A DNA stretch of 31,914 nt from an uncultured Collinsella sp. (GCA_934654795.1 CAKUGT010000019.1:1-31914); one strand, 5' to 3'; positions 8,071-16,792 are shown, numbered from the stretch's first letter. Translations and numbers: made by a program. The notes: generated from the sequence alone by a model not told the origin.

Positions 8071-8634
8071 CTAGACGCGGGAGACGAACTTGCCGTCGCG
8101 GGTGTCAACCTTGATGACCTCGCCCTCGTTGAGGTACATGGGAACCTGGATGACAGCGCCGGTGTCGATCGTGGCCGGCTTGGTGGAACCCTGGACGGTG
8201 TCGCCCTTAAAGCCCGGGTCGGTCTGGACGATGGTGGTCTCGATGAACATCGGCGGGGTCACGCCCATGAGCTCGTCGTCGGCGAAGAGCAGCTGGCAGA
8301 TGTCGTTCTCGCGCAGCCACTTGGAGTTCTCGCCCACCATGTCCTCGGGAACGGGAACCTGCTCATAGGACTCGTTGTCCATGAAGATGTAGTCGGTGCC
8401 ATCGTTGTAGAGGTACTGGAACTCACGGGTGGTGAGCATGACGCTCTCGAACTTGGTACCGGCGTTGCAGGTGTTCTCGACGACGCGGCCGCTCTTGATG
8501 TCGCGGGTCTTGTAGCGCACAAACGCGCCGCCCTTGCCCGGCTTGACGTGCTGGAACTCGACGATGGTATAAACCTTGTCCTTAATACGGAGACCGAGGC
8601 CGTTCTTGAAGTCGGCGGTAGAAATGGTAGGCAT
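8071..8634 (-). CDS. efp: Elongation factor P
   Basis: A 187-residue translation factor that relieves ribosome stalling at polyproline stretches. It has the three beta-barrel EF-P architecture, with the tip loop VKPGKGGAF placing a lysine at residue 34, where some bacteria modify it. The later motif TDPGFKGDT is the family signature region. The start at 8634 gives MPTISTADFKNG and standard length; an upstream in-frame extension to 8667 lies in the leader. It is the first gene of the operon that continues through asp23, nusB, xseB, tlyA, nadK and recN. Confidence 0.96.
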   Translation of the reverse strand: MPTISTADFKNGLGLRIKDKVYTIVEFQHVKPGKGGAFVRYKTRDIKSGRVVENTCNAGTKFESVMLTTREFQYLYNDGTDYIFMDNESYEQVPVPEDMVGENSKWLRENDICQLLFADDELMGVTPPMFIETTIVQTDPGFKGDTVQGSTKPATIDTGAVIQVPMYLNEGEVIKVDTRDGKFVSRV

Positions 8635-8691
8635 AGCGACCTTTCTTCTTATGGGCAGAACGCACAAGCGTCCAAATTACATACGACCGAA

Positions 8692-8697
8692 ATTATA
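8692..8697 (-). promoter_or_regulatory. -10 box of the efp operon
   Basis: On the minus strand a perfect TATAAT lies 58 nt upstream of the efp ATG, after the pepP terminator. No strong -35 box is visible at 16-18 nt; GCTGCA is at the expected place. This is the best candidate start for the efp-to-recN transcript. Confidence 0.55.
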
Positions 8698-8739
8698 CAC
8701 TTGCAGACGGCGCCTGCAGCGAGCGCATAAAAAGAGAAC

Positions 8740-8771
8740 GCGGGGCGCCCGAATTGCTCCGGACGCCCCGC
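8740..8771 (-). terminator. Terminator of the M24 peptidase gene
   Basis: GCGGGGCG (8740-8747) pairs with CGCCCCGC (8764-8771), extended inward with one mismatch. Read on the minus strand it is followed by TTCTCTTTTT. It lies 22 nt after the stop codon of the peptidase gene and before the efp promoter. Confidence 0.75.
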
Positions 8772-8792
8772 CCAAAAATCTATCGAAGAGGG

Positions 8793-9923
8793 CTAGCAGT
8801 CGATAACGTGAAGGTCATGCGGCGTCTTGGTGAAGGGCTCGTAGCCGTTCTCGGTGACCACGCCGTAGTCCTCCAGGCGCACGCCGCCCACACCGGGCAG
8901 GTACACGCCGGGCTCCATGGTGATAACCGAGCCGACCTCGATGATATTCTTGCTGCGGTTGAAGTTGGGCAGCTCGTGGATGTCAATGCCCACGCCGTGG
9001 CCCAGACCATGGTTGTAGTAATCGCCATAGCCGGCATCACCGATGATCTTCTTGGAAAGCTTGAAAATGTCGTTGCCCTCGACGCCCGGATGGATGGCGG
9101 CGACGCACTCCTCGTGGGTGCGGCGTACGAGCGCGTACAGGTCGAGCTGTTCTTGCGTGGGCTCGCCCATCACGACGGTACGAGTCATGTCGGAGCGGTA
9201 GTCGCAATAGCCCGCGCCATAATCCATGAGTACGAAGTCGCCCTTCTCAATCACGCGGTCGCTCGGGACGGCATGCGGGTTGGCGGTGTTGGGACCGCTC
9301 GCCACGATGGAGCCAAAGGCCAGGCTATCGGCGCCGTTGGCGAACATAAAGTTCTCGAGCTCGTTGCGAACCCGCTTCTCGGTCATGCCGGGTTTAATAA
9401 AGCCGAGCATGTGCTGGAAGGCGGCGTCGGTGATCGACTGCGCGTGGCGCATGAGCTCGATCTCCTCGGCATCCTTGATGGCGCGCATCTTGCGGATGTC
9501 GTCATGCATCAGCGGCAGCATGCAGGCGACGGAGCGATCCTCGAGGCCACGCTGGATGCCCTGGTAGAAGTTGATCTGCATGTCGTCCTCGACAGCGCAG
9601 ACGCGGCACTTGTTGGCCGCGATCTTGCCGGCGACCCAGCCGGGGATGGTGCCCTCGTCCATGTCGTAGACCCAGGGACTGCCGGCAGGCGTGTTCTCCT
9701 CAAAGCTGTTGAGGTAGCGCGAGTCGGTATGGAAAAGGCACTGGTCAGCCGTAATAAACGCCGCGTGCGGGAACTCGAAGGTGTAATCGAAGACGCCCTT
9801 CACGCCCGTAAGCCAACGGAGATTGGCCTCATCGCGCACCACGATAGCGTCGTAGCCGCGCTCGATCATCAGGGCGCGGACACGCTCGATACGACCGACA
9901 GGACCGGCAGCAAACTCAGACAT
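8793..9923 (-). CDS. M24B metallopeptidase (Xaa-Pro aminopeptidase/dipeptidase family)
   Basis: A 376-residue cytoplasmic peptidase expected to remove residues in front of proline. Residues about 10-140 form the creatinase-like N-terminal domain, and the pita-bread catalytic domain follows. All five metal ligands of the family can be placed: Asp234 and Asp245 ([16 protein letters not shown]), His309 ([12 protein letters not shown]), Glu337 (TMEPGVY) and Glu351 (RLEDYG). The start at 9923 has AAAGGAA upstream. It stands alone between two terminator-like structures. Sequence alone does not decide between aminopeptidase P and prolidase. Confidence 0.92.
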   Translation of the reverse strand: MSEFAAGPVGRIERVRALMIERGYDAIVVRDEANLRWLTGVKGVFDYTFEFPHAAFITADQCLFHTDSRYLNSFEENTPAGSPWVYDMDEGTIPGWVAGKIAANKCRVCAVEDDMQINFYQGIQRGLEDRSVACMLPLMHDDIRKMRAIKDAEEIELMRHAQSITDAAFQHMLGFIKPGMTEKRVRNELENFMFANGADSLAFGSIVASGPNTANPHAVPSDRVIEKGDFVLMDYGAGYCDYRSDMTRTVVMGEPTQEQLDLYALVRRTHEECVAAIHPGVEGNDIFKLSKKIIGDAGYGDYYNHGLGHGVGIDIHELPNFNRSKNIIEVGSVITMEPGVYLPGVGGVRLEDYGVVTENGYEPFTKTPHDLHVIDC

Positions 9924-9952
9924 GCAGATTCCTTTCTTGTTGTCTCAATAAA

Positions 9953-10020
9953 GACGGGACGGGCCTCAACCGAGCGACGGAATCACGCGTGATCCGTAAC
10001 CGATTGGAAACCCGCCCCTC
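9953..10020 (-). terminator. Bipartite terminator-like structure after the aroB-like gene
   Basis: GACGGGACGGG (9953-9963) can pair with CCCGCCCCTC (10011-10020) with one mismatch and one bulge. Inside lies the perfect 12-bp palindrome ATCACGCGTGAT (9982-9993), flanked by ACGG/CCGT. On the minus strand the outer stem is followed by TTTATTG. It probably ends the alaS-to-aroB-like operon; the inner palindrome could also bind a protein. Confidence 0.5.
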
Positions 10021-10055
10021 AAAATGATACGAAAGACGATGGATGTCAATAAATC

Positions 10056-11165
10056 TTAGAAAAGTTCTTTGCGAGAAGCCAGGTATGCCTGAGCATGGCG
10101 CTCAAGAACCTCATCCTCGACATTCGACAGGCGAATGGCGCCAAGTGCCGCGGGCAGCGGCAACATGCTGCGGTTCGAGCGCGCAAACTGCTGCTTGCGG
10201 AACTCCTCGATATATGCGGCAGGCTCCAGATCGAAGGCGAGCTCCTCGATACCAAAGTCCTCCAGGCAGTCATCGACCTCAAAGACGTAATCGATATCAA
10301 AGTCGCAGGCATCATGTGCTAGGCGCGCCTCAAAGCGCATGCCCTCGGACAACAGCTGGTACGCGGGGATCTGCGCCGCGGCATCGCCCAGGCAGGCGCG
10401 CAGCGTGCGCTCCCCCGTCTGGCCAAAATCGAGTGCATGGCGAGCACTCGGGTTCGTGGCCATCAGTACGTCCTTGCGCGCGGTCTGGGACCACTGCACG
10501 GCATTGACGAGCGCGACCTCCTCGCCCGCAAGAATCTCGGGAACCGTCTCAGTAAACTGATTCCAGCGGGACTTGCTGCTCGAAAGCATGGTGCCAACGA
10601 GTACCGCATAGCCGAGTTTGAGGTCCTCGGGGTCCGCCTCGCGAACAAGGTCGAGGTCACACACGACCAAGCCCGGCTCGGGACGGAACGCGATAGCGGG
10701 AAGCGCATGCGCCGACGAAGCGACAAGCGGCTTCATGGTCGTCGCAACCGTGAGCATGGCGTCGAACGTCGTCGGCAGCAAGGCGCACTCGGTGCGACCG
10801 CACCACTGATTGGCACACCAGCAAACGACCGAGCAGGTCGCCGTGTCGCCGACAGCGACAACAAGATCGTCGCAGGTGATGCCGTTAGCCGACAGGGCGC
10901 CAAAGACGGTATCGGCATCGGCCAGCGTAGCACCGGCAGGCGAAACCTCGAGGACGAGCAGCGACACGGCAAAACCGGCGTCGACCAGCGCATGCTCGAC
11001 GACCTCGCCAAAACGCTCGGATGTAGCGTCGTTCCAAACCACCATCGCGCGCTTAGGCTTGCCCACAACCGAGGCAAACATGCGCGGCAGCTCCTCGAAC
11101 GCGCCCAATCCAACGCGAACATCGACACTGCGGTTTTGGAAATTGATAAGTTGACGGCGAATCAT
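10056..11165 (-). CDS. 3-dehydroquinate synthase homologue lacking catalytic residues
   Basis: A 369-residue protein whose whole length aligns with AroB, which makes dehydroquinate with NAD and zinc. The conserved sites are changed. The NAD-binding GGGxxGD is AVGDTAT (104-110). The zinc-ligand glutamate of GLAEVIKYG is Val188 (GYAVLVGTM). The GHTFGHAIE histidine ligand is Gln249 (FGQTGERTLR). The HGEAVA region is AYQLLSE (268-274). One lysine (Lys145) may still align with the GGKT lysine. The frame is intact with normal length and no stops, so it is not an obvious pseudogene. It starts in a 4-nt ATGA overlap with the shikimate kinase gene. Annotation as a working AroB would be misleading; the real function is unknown. 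Confidence 0.85.
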   Translation of the reverse strand: MIRRQLINFQNRSVDVRVGLGAFEELPRMFASVVGKPKRAMVVWNDATSERFGEVVEHALVDAGFAVSLLVLEVSPAGATLADADTVFGALSANGITCDDLVVAVGDTATCSVVCWCANQWCGRTECALLPTTFDAMLTVATTMKPLVASSAHALPAIAFRPEPGLVVCDLDLVREADPEDLKLGYAVLVGTMLSSSKSRWNQFTETVPEILAGEEVALVNAVQWSQTARKDVLMATNPSARHALDFGQTGERTLRACLGDAAAQIPAYQLLSEGMRFEARLAHDACDFDIDYVFEVDDCLEDFGIEELAFDLEPAAYIEEFRKQQFARSNRSMLPLPAALGAIRLSNVEDEVLERHAQAYLASRKELF

Positions 11166-11695
11166 AGCAGTCCACGCTCCAAAAGCATCTCGGCACAAAG
11201 GTAGGAAACGTCCTCGAAGGACTTGTTGCGAATATCAAGGGTAATATCGGCGGCCTGGCGATACAGCGGACGGCGATGCTCAAACAGGCGCGCAGCGTGC
11301 TCGGGCGAGCGGAAATCGGGCCGGGTATCGGAGCGACGAATCTGGCGCAACGAGTCCTCAAAGTCACCTTCGAGGTACACGCATGTACCCATCTCGTGCA
11401 TCAACTCAATGTTCACCGGCGTCTCGACGATACCACCCCCGCACGATACCAGCAGGCTGCGCTCGCTTTGAAGCGAACGGAGTGCCGAGGTCTCGAGCTC
11501 GCGAAAACGATCCTCGCCCTCGGTCTCAAATATCTCGGTCACCGACTTGCCGCATCGACGCACAACCAAACGATCGGTATCGATGAATCGACGCTTGAAC
11601 ATAGTGCCCACGTTGCGCGCAAGCGTCGACTTGCCCGCGCCCAAAAAGCCGATAAAGAAGATATGGTCGCAGCCGTGTTTAATGTGCTGAGACAT
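11162..11695 (-). CDS. aroK: Shikimate kinase
   Basis: A 177-residue P-loop kinase that phosphorylates shikimate with ATP in chorismate synthesis. Walker A GFLGAGKST is at residues 16-24. The shikimate-binding residues look present: the Asp of FIDTD, the Arg of RFRELE and the SCGGGIVE glycine loop. The lid arginine (SDTRPDF) and the later RRPLYRQAAD arginine are also there. It begins 8 nt after yqeG and overlaps the AroB-like gene by 4 nt. Unlike its partner, it appears catalytically complete. Confidence 0.92.
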   Translation of the reverse strand: MSQHIKHGCDHIFFIGFLGAGKSTLARNVGTMFKRRFIDTDRLVVRRCGKSVTEIFETEGEDRFRELETSALRSLQSERSLLVSCGGGIVETPVNIELMHEMGTCVYLEGDFEDSLRQIRRSDTRPDFRSPEHAARLFEHRRPLYRQAADITLDIRNKSFEDVSYLCAEMLLERGLL

Positions 11696-11703
11696 GGCGA
11701 AAC

Positions 11704-12201
11704 CTATTCCTCGCAGGGAAGGTCGCGCAGGGCCCGGCGCTCAAAGATACGGAAGATCTGCGTGTACCACAGGTCCTGGGTTGCCTGCGGCTTAACCAGA
11801 ATAGTGTCAACACCGGCAAAATTACCGCTCCACACGTCCGTGTACAGTTGGTCGCCAATCAGCACGGCCTCATCGGCCGTCGCGCCCAGGCGCTTAAGAC
11901 CGGCCTTCAGGGCAAACGGGGCGGGCTTCATGGCGTGGCTGATGGCCTCGAGTCCCAACTCGCGCGCAGAGCTCATGACCTGATCGCGATGCCAGTTGTT
12001 GGACACCATGCACAGCTTAAAGCCCTTGGCATGGGCGGCTTTGAGCCAAGCGGAAACCGCGGCGGGAACCTGCTCGGTATCGCGCGGAACCAGAGTGTTA
12101 TCACGGTCGAGCAAAATGGCTCGCTTGCCGTCGGCCCACAGGGTATCGAGGTCGATGCGGTCGACCGAGGCAACGTATCGTTTGGGGCTAAAAATCCTCA
12201 T
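11704..12201 (-). CDS. YqeG-family HAD phosphatase
   Basis: A 165-residue HAD-superfamily (subfamily IIIA) phosphatase. The nucleophile motif is LLDRDNTLV with Asp32 and Asp34. Motif II is MVSNN, followed by a lysine in the MKPAP segment, and the acidic motif IGDQLYTDV carries the metal ligands. YqeG homologues often sit near aro genes and RNA or ribosome genes; their substrate is not settled. The ATG at 12201 lies one base after the mltG stop. A longer open frame upstream runs through mltG and is not supported. Confidence 0.88.
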   Translation of the reverse strand: MRIFSPKRYVASVDRIDLDTLWADGKRAILLDRDNTLVPRDTEQVPAAVSAWLKAAHAKGFKLCMVSNNWHRDQVMSSARELGLEAISHAMKPAPFALKAGLKRLGATADEAVLIGDQLYTDVWSGNFAGVDTILVKPQATQDLWYTQIFRIFERRALRDLPCEE

Positions 12202-12202
12202 G

Positions 12203-13594
12203 CTAATTCCAAGACTGTTGATGCTCTTCGTAGGTTTGCGAGAAGGACTCCTCGTCCTGCGTAATGTAGAAATACAGGTCATCGGAGTCGGTCGGCTCAA
12301 GCGTGGCCTTGAGCGCCTCGAGCGACGGAGAGCAGATGGGCGTGGGTGGCAGGCCCTCGTGCTTATAGGTGTTATACGGGCTATCGCTCTGCAGGTCGTC
12401 GGCGGTAACCTCGCCACCGGTGACATACATCATGGTCGCATCGCTGTTGAGATAGCGCAGACCGTCGAGCTTGCCGGCAAGGCGGTTGTAGAAGACCGAG
12501 GCCACGTGTGCACGTTGATCGGCGTTGAGGCCCTCACGCTCAACGATAGAGGCCAAGTTGACGATGTCGTAGTCGGACATCTCCACACCATAGCGCTCCT
12601 TGATCTTGGCCTCGCAGCTCGCAAAGTCAAGCGACTTGTACTCGGTCTTAAACTGATCGAGCATAGCGCGAATCACGTCATCTGCCGTGGGCGAATCGCC
12701 CAACGAATACGTCTTGGGGAACAGGAAGCCCTCAAGCGAATCATTTGCAGCATCTTTCAGGAAGCCATAGTCATTTACGTAGTAGGATGCCTTGGCCTGA
12801 TTAAGGAAGTCTTCCTTAGAAATGCTGTCATAAGCCTGTGCCACACGGTCGGCTACCTGGTCAACGGTCAAACCCTCTGGAATCGTAAGCGTATTGGATC
12901 CGGCGTTGGGGCCTTCCATCAGCTGCTGGACGACCTTCGTCGCATCCATAAGCGTGGTAAACGAGTAGGTGCCGGGCTTGAGCGACATATCGGCGTTGAG
13001 CTTTTTGACCGCCGCGTAGTAATCCTTGGGGTTCTCGACGATATGGTTCTCGGAGAGAATCGAGGCGATCGTATCACCCGAGGCGCCATCAGGAATCGTA
13101 ATTGTGACCTGCTGACCAGCCGTGACCTTCGTATCCCCACCGGCAAAGAAACCCTTGGCGGCCGGTACGACAAAGAAGACGATCGCGACAAGGACGAGCA
13201 CCGCCACCACGGCGCCGATAATCATGGGCACCGGGGAGCTTTTCTTTTGGACGCCGCGGCGGGCATGCGTGTTGTAGCTCGAACGCGTCGCGGGAGCCAC
13301 ACCGTGCGAGCTATGGGCGCGATGCGCATGAGGCTGCGACTGATGGACCTGCGCGCGTTGCGTAGGAGCCTGCTGCTTAAAACGAGTGCCGCCAGTGGGC
13401 TGCGCCGTACGAGCAGTTGGCTGCTGAGTCGTTCGCTGGGTGGGGCGGGCCGCATGCGAGGAGGGCTGCGCCGGACGTGCAACAGGCTGAGCCGGACGCT
13501 GTGTCGGCTGCACCGGGCGCTGGCCTGCCTGGACAGGGCGCGACACGGGCTGTCCCTGGCGATTCGGCTGGCGCGGGTCGGAAGCGCTAGGCAT
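12203..13594 (-). CDS. mltG: Endolytic murein transglycosylase MltG
   Basis: A 463-residue membrane-anchored enzyme that cleaves nascent glycan strands in peptidoglycan. The first 118 or so residues are a Pro/Gln/Arg-rich tail with RPAQP-like repeats, probably disordered in the cytoplasm. One transmembrane helix spans about 123-144. The outer part contains a LysM-like segment and the YceG catalytic domain, with the catalytic glutamate at Glu352 in ASIVEREG. A GAGGAGG site precedes the ATG, which overlaps ruvX by 8 nt. The pairing ruvX-mltG is common. The tail makes it longer than typical homologues. Confidence 0.93.
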   Translation of the reverse strand: MPSASDPRQPNRQGQPVSRPVQAGQRPVQPTQRPAQPVARPAQPSSHAARPTQRTTQQPTARTAQPTGGTRFKQQAPTQRAQVHQSQPHAHRAHSSHGVAPATRSSYNTHARRGVQKKSSPVPMIIGAVVAVLVLVAIVFFVVPAAKGFFAGGDTKVTAGQQVTITIPDGASGDTIASILSENHIVENPKDYYAAVKKLNADMSLKPGTYSFTTLMDATKVVQQLMEGPNAGSNTLTIPEGLTVDQVADRVAQAYDSISKEDFLNQAKASYYVNDYGFLKDAANDSLEGFLFPKTYSLGDSPTADDVIRAMLDQFKTEYKSLDFASCEAKIKERYGVEMSDYDIVNLASIVEREGLNADQRAHVASVFYNRLAGKLDGLRYLNSDATMMYVTGGEVTADDLQSDSPYNTYKHEGLPPTPICSPSLEALKATLEPTDSDDLYFYITQDEESFSQTYEEHQQSWN

Positions 13595-14015
13595 GCTGAA
13601 CCTCCTCGTTTTTACGATCGAGCCACGTCTGCAAAAACAGGCTGGCGGCGATCATGTCAATCTTGCCCCTCATCTGCTTTTCGTTGAGTCCCTGCTCGCG
13701 CAGGATGCGCTTGGCCTCTTGCGAGGACAGACGCTCGTCCTCAAACTCCAGCGGAAGATCGAGCTCGTCGGCAATCTTTTGCGCCACGGCGGCGACGCGC
13801 TCGGCCTGGGGGCCGGGCTCACCGGCCATGGTCAAGGGACGTCCGCTTACCAGAATGTCGGGCTCATAGTCCTCGACCAGGTAGCGAAACGTCTTGGCCA
13901 TACCGGTGACCTCGGCAGTCGGGAGCACCTTGACGGGCATCGCCATCTTGCCATCACGGCTCGAGACGGCAATGCCAATCCTGGTCTCCCCTATGTCCAG
14001 TGCGAGCGCGACCAC
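13587..14015 (-). CDS. ruvX: RuvX/YqgF family nuclease
   Basis: A 142-residue RNase H-fold protein of the YqgF family, implicated in pre-16S rRNA 5' processing and called a putative Holliday junction resolvase. The first acidic site is ALDIGETRIGIAVS, followed by VSGRPLTMAGEPG and the DERLSSQEA block with the second acidic site. The third aspartate is in KIDMIAAS. It starts with GTG at 14015, 17 nt after the alaS stop. It fits the common alaS-ruvX-mltG order. Confidence 0.93.
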   Translation of the reverse strand: MVALALDIGETRIGIAVSSRDGKMAMPVKVLPTAEVTGMAKTFRYLVEDYEPDILVSGRPLTMAGEPGPQAERVAAVAQKIADELDLPLEFEDERLSSQEAKRILREQGLNEKQMRGKIDMIAASLFLQTWLDRKNEEVQHA

Positions 14016-14032
14016 AGCGACTTCTTAGGTTC

Positions 14033-16690
14033 TTAGGCGCCGAGCGCGGACTTGGCGGCCGCGAGGGCATCGGCGATACCGGCAGCGTTCTTGCCACCGG
14101 CCTGGGCCATGTTGGGACGACCGCCACCGCGACCGTCGACCAGGCCTGCAATCTGCTTGATCACGTTGCCGGCGTGGAAACCGGCCTTGACGGCGTCATC
14201 AGAGCCGGCGGCGAGCAGGGCCGGGGTGCCCTTCTCGGTCACGCTGGCGACGACGCAGGCGACGGGGCCAGCAACCTTCTGGTGCACGGTGTCCCACACG
14301 TTACGCAGGTCAGCGGCCTCGAGACCCTGAAGCTCAGCGACAACGAGCTTGTAGTCGTCGAGCTCGACAGCGCCATCGATGGCGCTGGAGATGGCATCGG
14401 AAGAGCCACCGGTCAGAGCCTTCTTGAGCTTGTTGGAAGTCTCGCGCAGCTCGGCCTGCAGGTTCTCCACGCGGGCGGGAACCTCATCCGCGCGGCACTT
14501 GAGCGCAGCGGCAGCGGCGTCGACGAGCGCCAGGCGGTCGGCCATATAGTCGAGCGCACCCTTGGAGGTCACGGCCTCGATACGGCGAACGTTCGAGCCC
14601 GTGGAGGACTCGGAAATGATCTTGAACAGACCGATCTCGGCGGTGTTGGCGGCATGCGTACCACCGCAGAGCTCGCGGGAGAACGGCTGGTCCTCGGCGC
14701 CCACGGAGACGACGCGGACGACGTCGCCGTACTTCTCACCAAACAGGGCGACAGCACCGGCGGCCTTGGCCTCGTCGATGCCCATGACGCGGGTCACGAC
14801 CGGCTTGGAAGCAAAGATCTGCTGGTTGACCAGGTCCTCGACAGCCTTGAGTTGCTCGGAGGACAGGGCCTCGAAGTGCGTGAAGTCAAAGCGCAGGTGC
14901 TCGGGCGTCACCAGCGAGCCGGCCTGGGAGACATGCTCGCCCAGGACCTGCTTAAGCGCGGCATCGAGCAGGTGCGTAGCGGTGTGGTTGCGGCGCAGGA
15001 AGCCACGGCGCTCGGCGTCGAGCGCGGCGGTCACGGCAGCACCGACGGTCAGCATGCCCTCGGCAACGTGTGCGACGTGCGCATACAGGCCGTTGTGGTT
15101 CTTAGTATCGGAAACGGTCAGCACAACGCCCTCGGCGGAAAGCTCGCCGGCGTCGCCCTGCTGGCCACCCATCTCGGCATAGAACGGGGTGCGGTCAAGC
15201 ACGACCTCGACGTCCTCGCCGGCGGCAGCGGACTCGACGGACTCGCCGTTGCGCACGATGGCGACAACCTTGGCGCCCTCGATCACATCGTTGTCATAGC
15301 CGTCGAACTCGGTCGCGGCGACCTTATCGGAAAGCTCGACCCACACGTCGTTGAAGCTGCCCCAGGCATCGCCCTTGGCGTTGGCGCGGGCGCGGGCCTT
15401 CTGGTCCTCCATGCAGGCGGTAAAGCCTTCCATGTCAACGTCGTGACCAGCGGTGCCGGCAATCTCGACGGTCAGGTCGATGGGGAAACCAAAGGTGTCG
15501 TGCAGCTTAAAGGCAACATCGCCCGGAAGGACAGCGCCCTCGGCGAGTGCGGCCAGGGCCTCGTCCAGGTAGACGCGGCCGTTGTCGAGCGTCGTGGAGA
15601 AGCGCTCCTCCTCGGAGGCAACGATGCCCTTAACAAGTGCGACGTTCTTGAGCAGCTCGGGATAGGCCTCGCCCATCTGAGCGTTGACCTCGTCGATGAA
15701 CTTGGTCAGGAAGGCACCCTCGATACCCAGCAGGCGGCCGTGGAACACGGCGCGACGGAGCAGGCGGCGCAGGACGTACTCGCGACCCTCGTTACCGGGC
15801 AGGATGCCGTCCGAGATCATGAAGTCGACGGCGCGGGAGTGGTCGGCGATGATGCGCAGGGAGCGGCTGACGCCGGAGTAATCGTCGGCGACATAGGTCT
15901 TGCCGCTGATCTCCTCGCCCAGCTTGATGAGATGCTGCATCAGATCGCCGTCGTAGTTGGCGGTCTTGTGCTGCATGATAGCGGCCATGCGCTCCAGACC
16001 CATGCCCGTATCGAGGTTGCGGTGCGGCAGCTCCGGCATGGAGCCGTCCTCCTGGCGGTCGTACTGGGTAAACACGAGGTTCCAGAACTCCAGGAAGCGG
16101 TCGCAGTCGCAGCCGGGCTTGCAGTCGGGCTTACCGCAGCCGACCTCCTCGCCCATGTCAAAGTAAATCTCGGAGCACGGACCGCAGGGGCCGGTGGGGC
16201 CAGCGGCCCAGAAGTTGTCATCCTCGCCCAGACGGGAGATGTGGTCCTCGGCAACGCCCAGGGAACGCCACACGTCGTGGGTCTCGTCGTCCTCGGTAAA
16301 GACGGTAAAGTACAGGCGGTCGAGCGGCAGCTTGAACTCCTTGGTGATGAGTTCAAAGGCCCAAGCGCAGGCCTGCTGCTTGGAGACGCCGCCAAAGGAG
16401 AAGTCACCGAGCATCTCGAAGAAGGACAGGTGACGGCCGTCCTCGCCGATGCAGTCGATATCGTTGGTGCGGACGCACTTCTGGCAGGAGATCGCGCCGA
16501 TCTCCTTCATGGTCTTCTTGCCCTGGTAGTACTCCTTAAACTGGTTCATGCCGGCGTTGGCAAGCAGCAGCGAAGGATCGTCGGGGACGAGGGACGAAGA
16601 AGGATAGAGCTTAAGACCGCGCTCCTCAAAGAAGTTGAGGAACTTAGAGCGGATCTCGGCCGTAGTCATTGACGGGTAGTCAGCACTCAT
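14033..16690 (-). CDS. alaS: Alanyl-tRNA synthetase
   Basis: An 885-residue class II synthetase that charges tRNA-Ala. The N-terminal aminoacylation core contains the FFEERGLKLYPSSSLVP and RNLDTGMGLERMA blocks. The editing domain carries the zinc site HTATH (569-573) and the later CGGTH (Cys675, His679). The C-terminal C-Ala/DHHA1 part ends with a DGRGGGRPNMAQAGG glycine-rich block. The start at 16690 has GAGGAG upstream with 9-nt spacing; an ATG at 16669 is a less likely alternative. It heads the operon running to the AroB-like gene. The leader is short, so I see no T-box here. Confidence 0.97.
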   Translation of the reverse strand: MSADYPSMTTAEIRSKFLNFFEERGLKLYPSSSLVPDDPSLLLANAGMNQFKEYYQGKKTMKEIGAISCQKCVRTNDIDCIGEDGRHLSFFEMLGDFSFGGVSKQQACAWAFELITKEFKLPLDRLYFTVFTEDDETHDVWRSLGVAEDHISRLGEDDNFWAAGPTGPCGPCSEIYFDMGEEVGCGKPDCKPGCDCDRFLEFWNLVFTQYDRQEDGSMPELPHRNLDTGMGLERMAAIMQHKTANYDGDLMQHLIKLGEEISGKTYVADDYSGVSRSLRIIADHSRAVDFMISDGILPGNEGREYVLRRLLRRAVFHGRLLGIEGAFLTKFIDEVNAQMGEAYPELLKNVALVKGIVASEEERFSTTLDNGRVYLDEALAALAEGAVLPGDVAFKLHDTFGFPIDLTVEIAGTAGHDVDMEGFTACMEDQKARARANAKGDAWGSFNDVWVELSDKVAATEFDGYDNDVIEGAKVVAIVRNGESVESAAAGEDVEVVLDRTPFYAEMGGQQGDAGELSAEGVVLTVSDTKNHNGLYAHVAHVAEGMLTVGAAVTAALDAERRGFLRRNHTATHLLDAALKQVLGEHVSQAGSLVTPEHLRFDFTHFEALSSEQLKAVEDLVNQQIFASKPVVTRVMGIDEAKAAGAVALFGEKYGDVVRVVSVGAEDQPFSRELCGGTHAANTAEIGLFKIISESSTGSNVRRIEAVTSKGALDYMADRLALVDAAAAALKCRADEVPARVENLQAELRETSNKLKKALTGGSSDAISSAIDGAVELDDYKLVVAELQGLEAADLRNVWDTVHQKVAGPVACVVASVTEKGTPALLAAGSDDAVKAGFHAGNVIKQIAGLVDGRGGGRPNMAQAGGKNAAGIADALAAAKSALGA

Positions 16691-16736
16691 AGAGGGAATC
16701 TCCTCGGTTTCACATCGAAACAGTTCAAACGTAACG

Positions 16737-16764
16737 ATATTACCATCCCACCGCCCCAGTGCAA
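16737..16764 (-). promoter_or_regulatory. Promoter of the alaS operon
   Basis: On the minus strand TTGCAC (16764-16759) and TAATAT (16742-16737) are 16 nt apart, a good sigma-70 match. The predicted start lies about 40 nt before the alaS ATG. The -35 box shares two bases with the T tract of the preceding terminator. Confidence 0.65.
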
Positions 16765-16792
16765 AAAAGAGGGTCGCCAAACAGCGACCCTC
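16763..16792 (-). terminator. Terminator of the sigma-factor operon
   Basis: A perfect 9-bp stem, GAGGGTCGC (16769-16777) with GCGACCCTC (16784-16792), closes a 6-nt loop. On the minus strand it is followed by six T. The nearest minus-strand gene upstream is the AI-2E-type permease ending at 17131, so this transcript would cross the small plus-strand gene before ending here. Confidence 0.85.

Noticed and set aside
8754..9992. 412-codon open frame on the plus strand opposite the M24 peptidase
   Set aside because: All metal-binding motifs lie on the minus strand; the plus product is a shadow.
10056..11165. Calling the AroB-like gene a decaying pseudogene
   Set aside because: The frame is intact, has normal length and is coupled to aroK by an ATGA overlap, so selection appears to maintain a protein.
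14000..16672. 890-codon open frame on the plus strand opposite alaS
   Set aside because: The opposite strand encodes a complete alanyl-tRNA synthetase; the plus frame is a codon-bias shadow with low-complexity sequence.
16691..16762. T-box leader upstream of alaS
   Set aside because: The distance from the promoter to the start is only about 40 nt, too short for a T-box, and no GGTGG core or attenuator is present.
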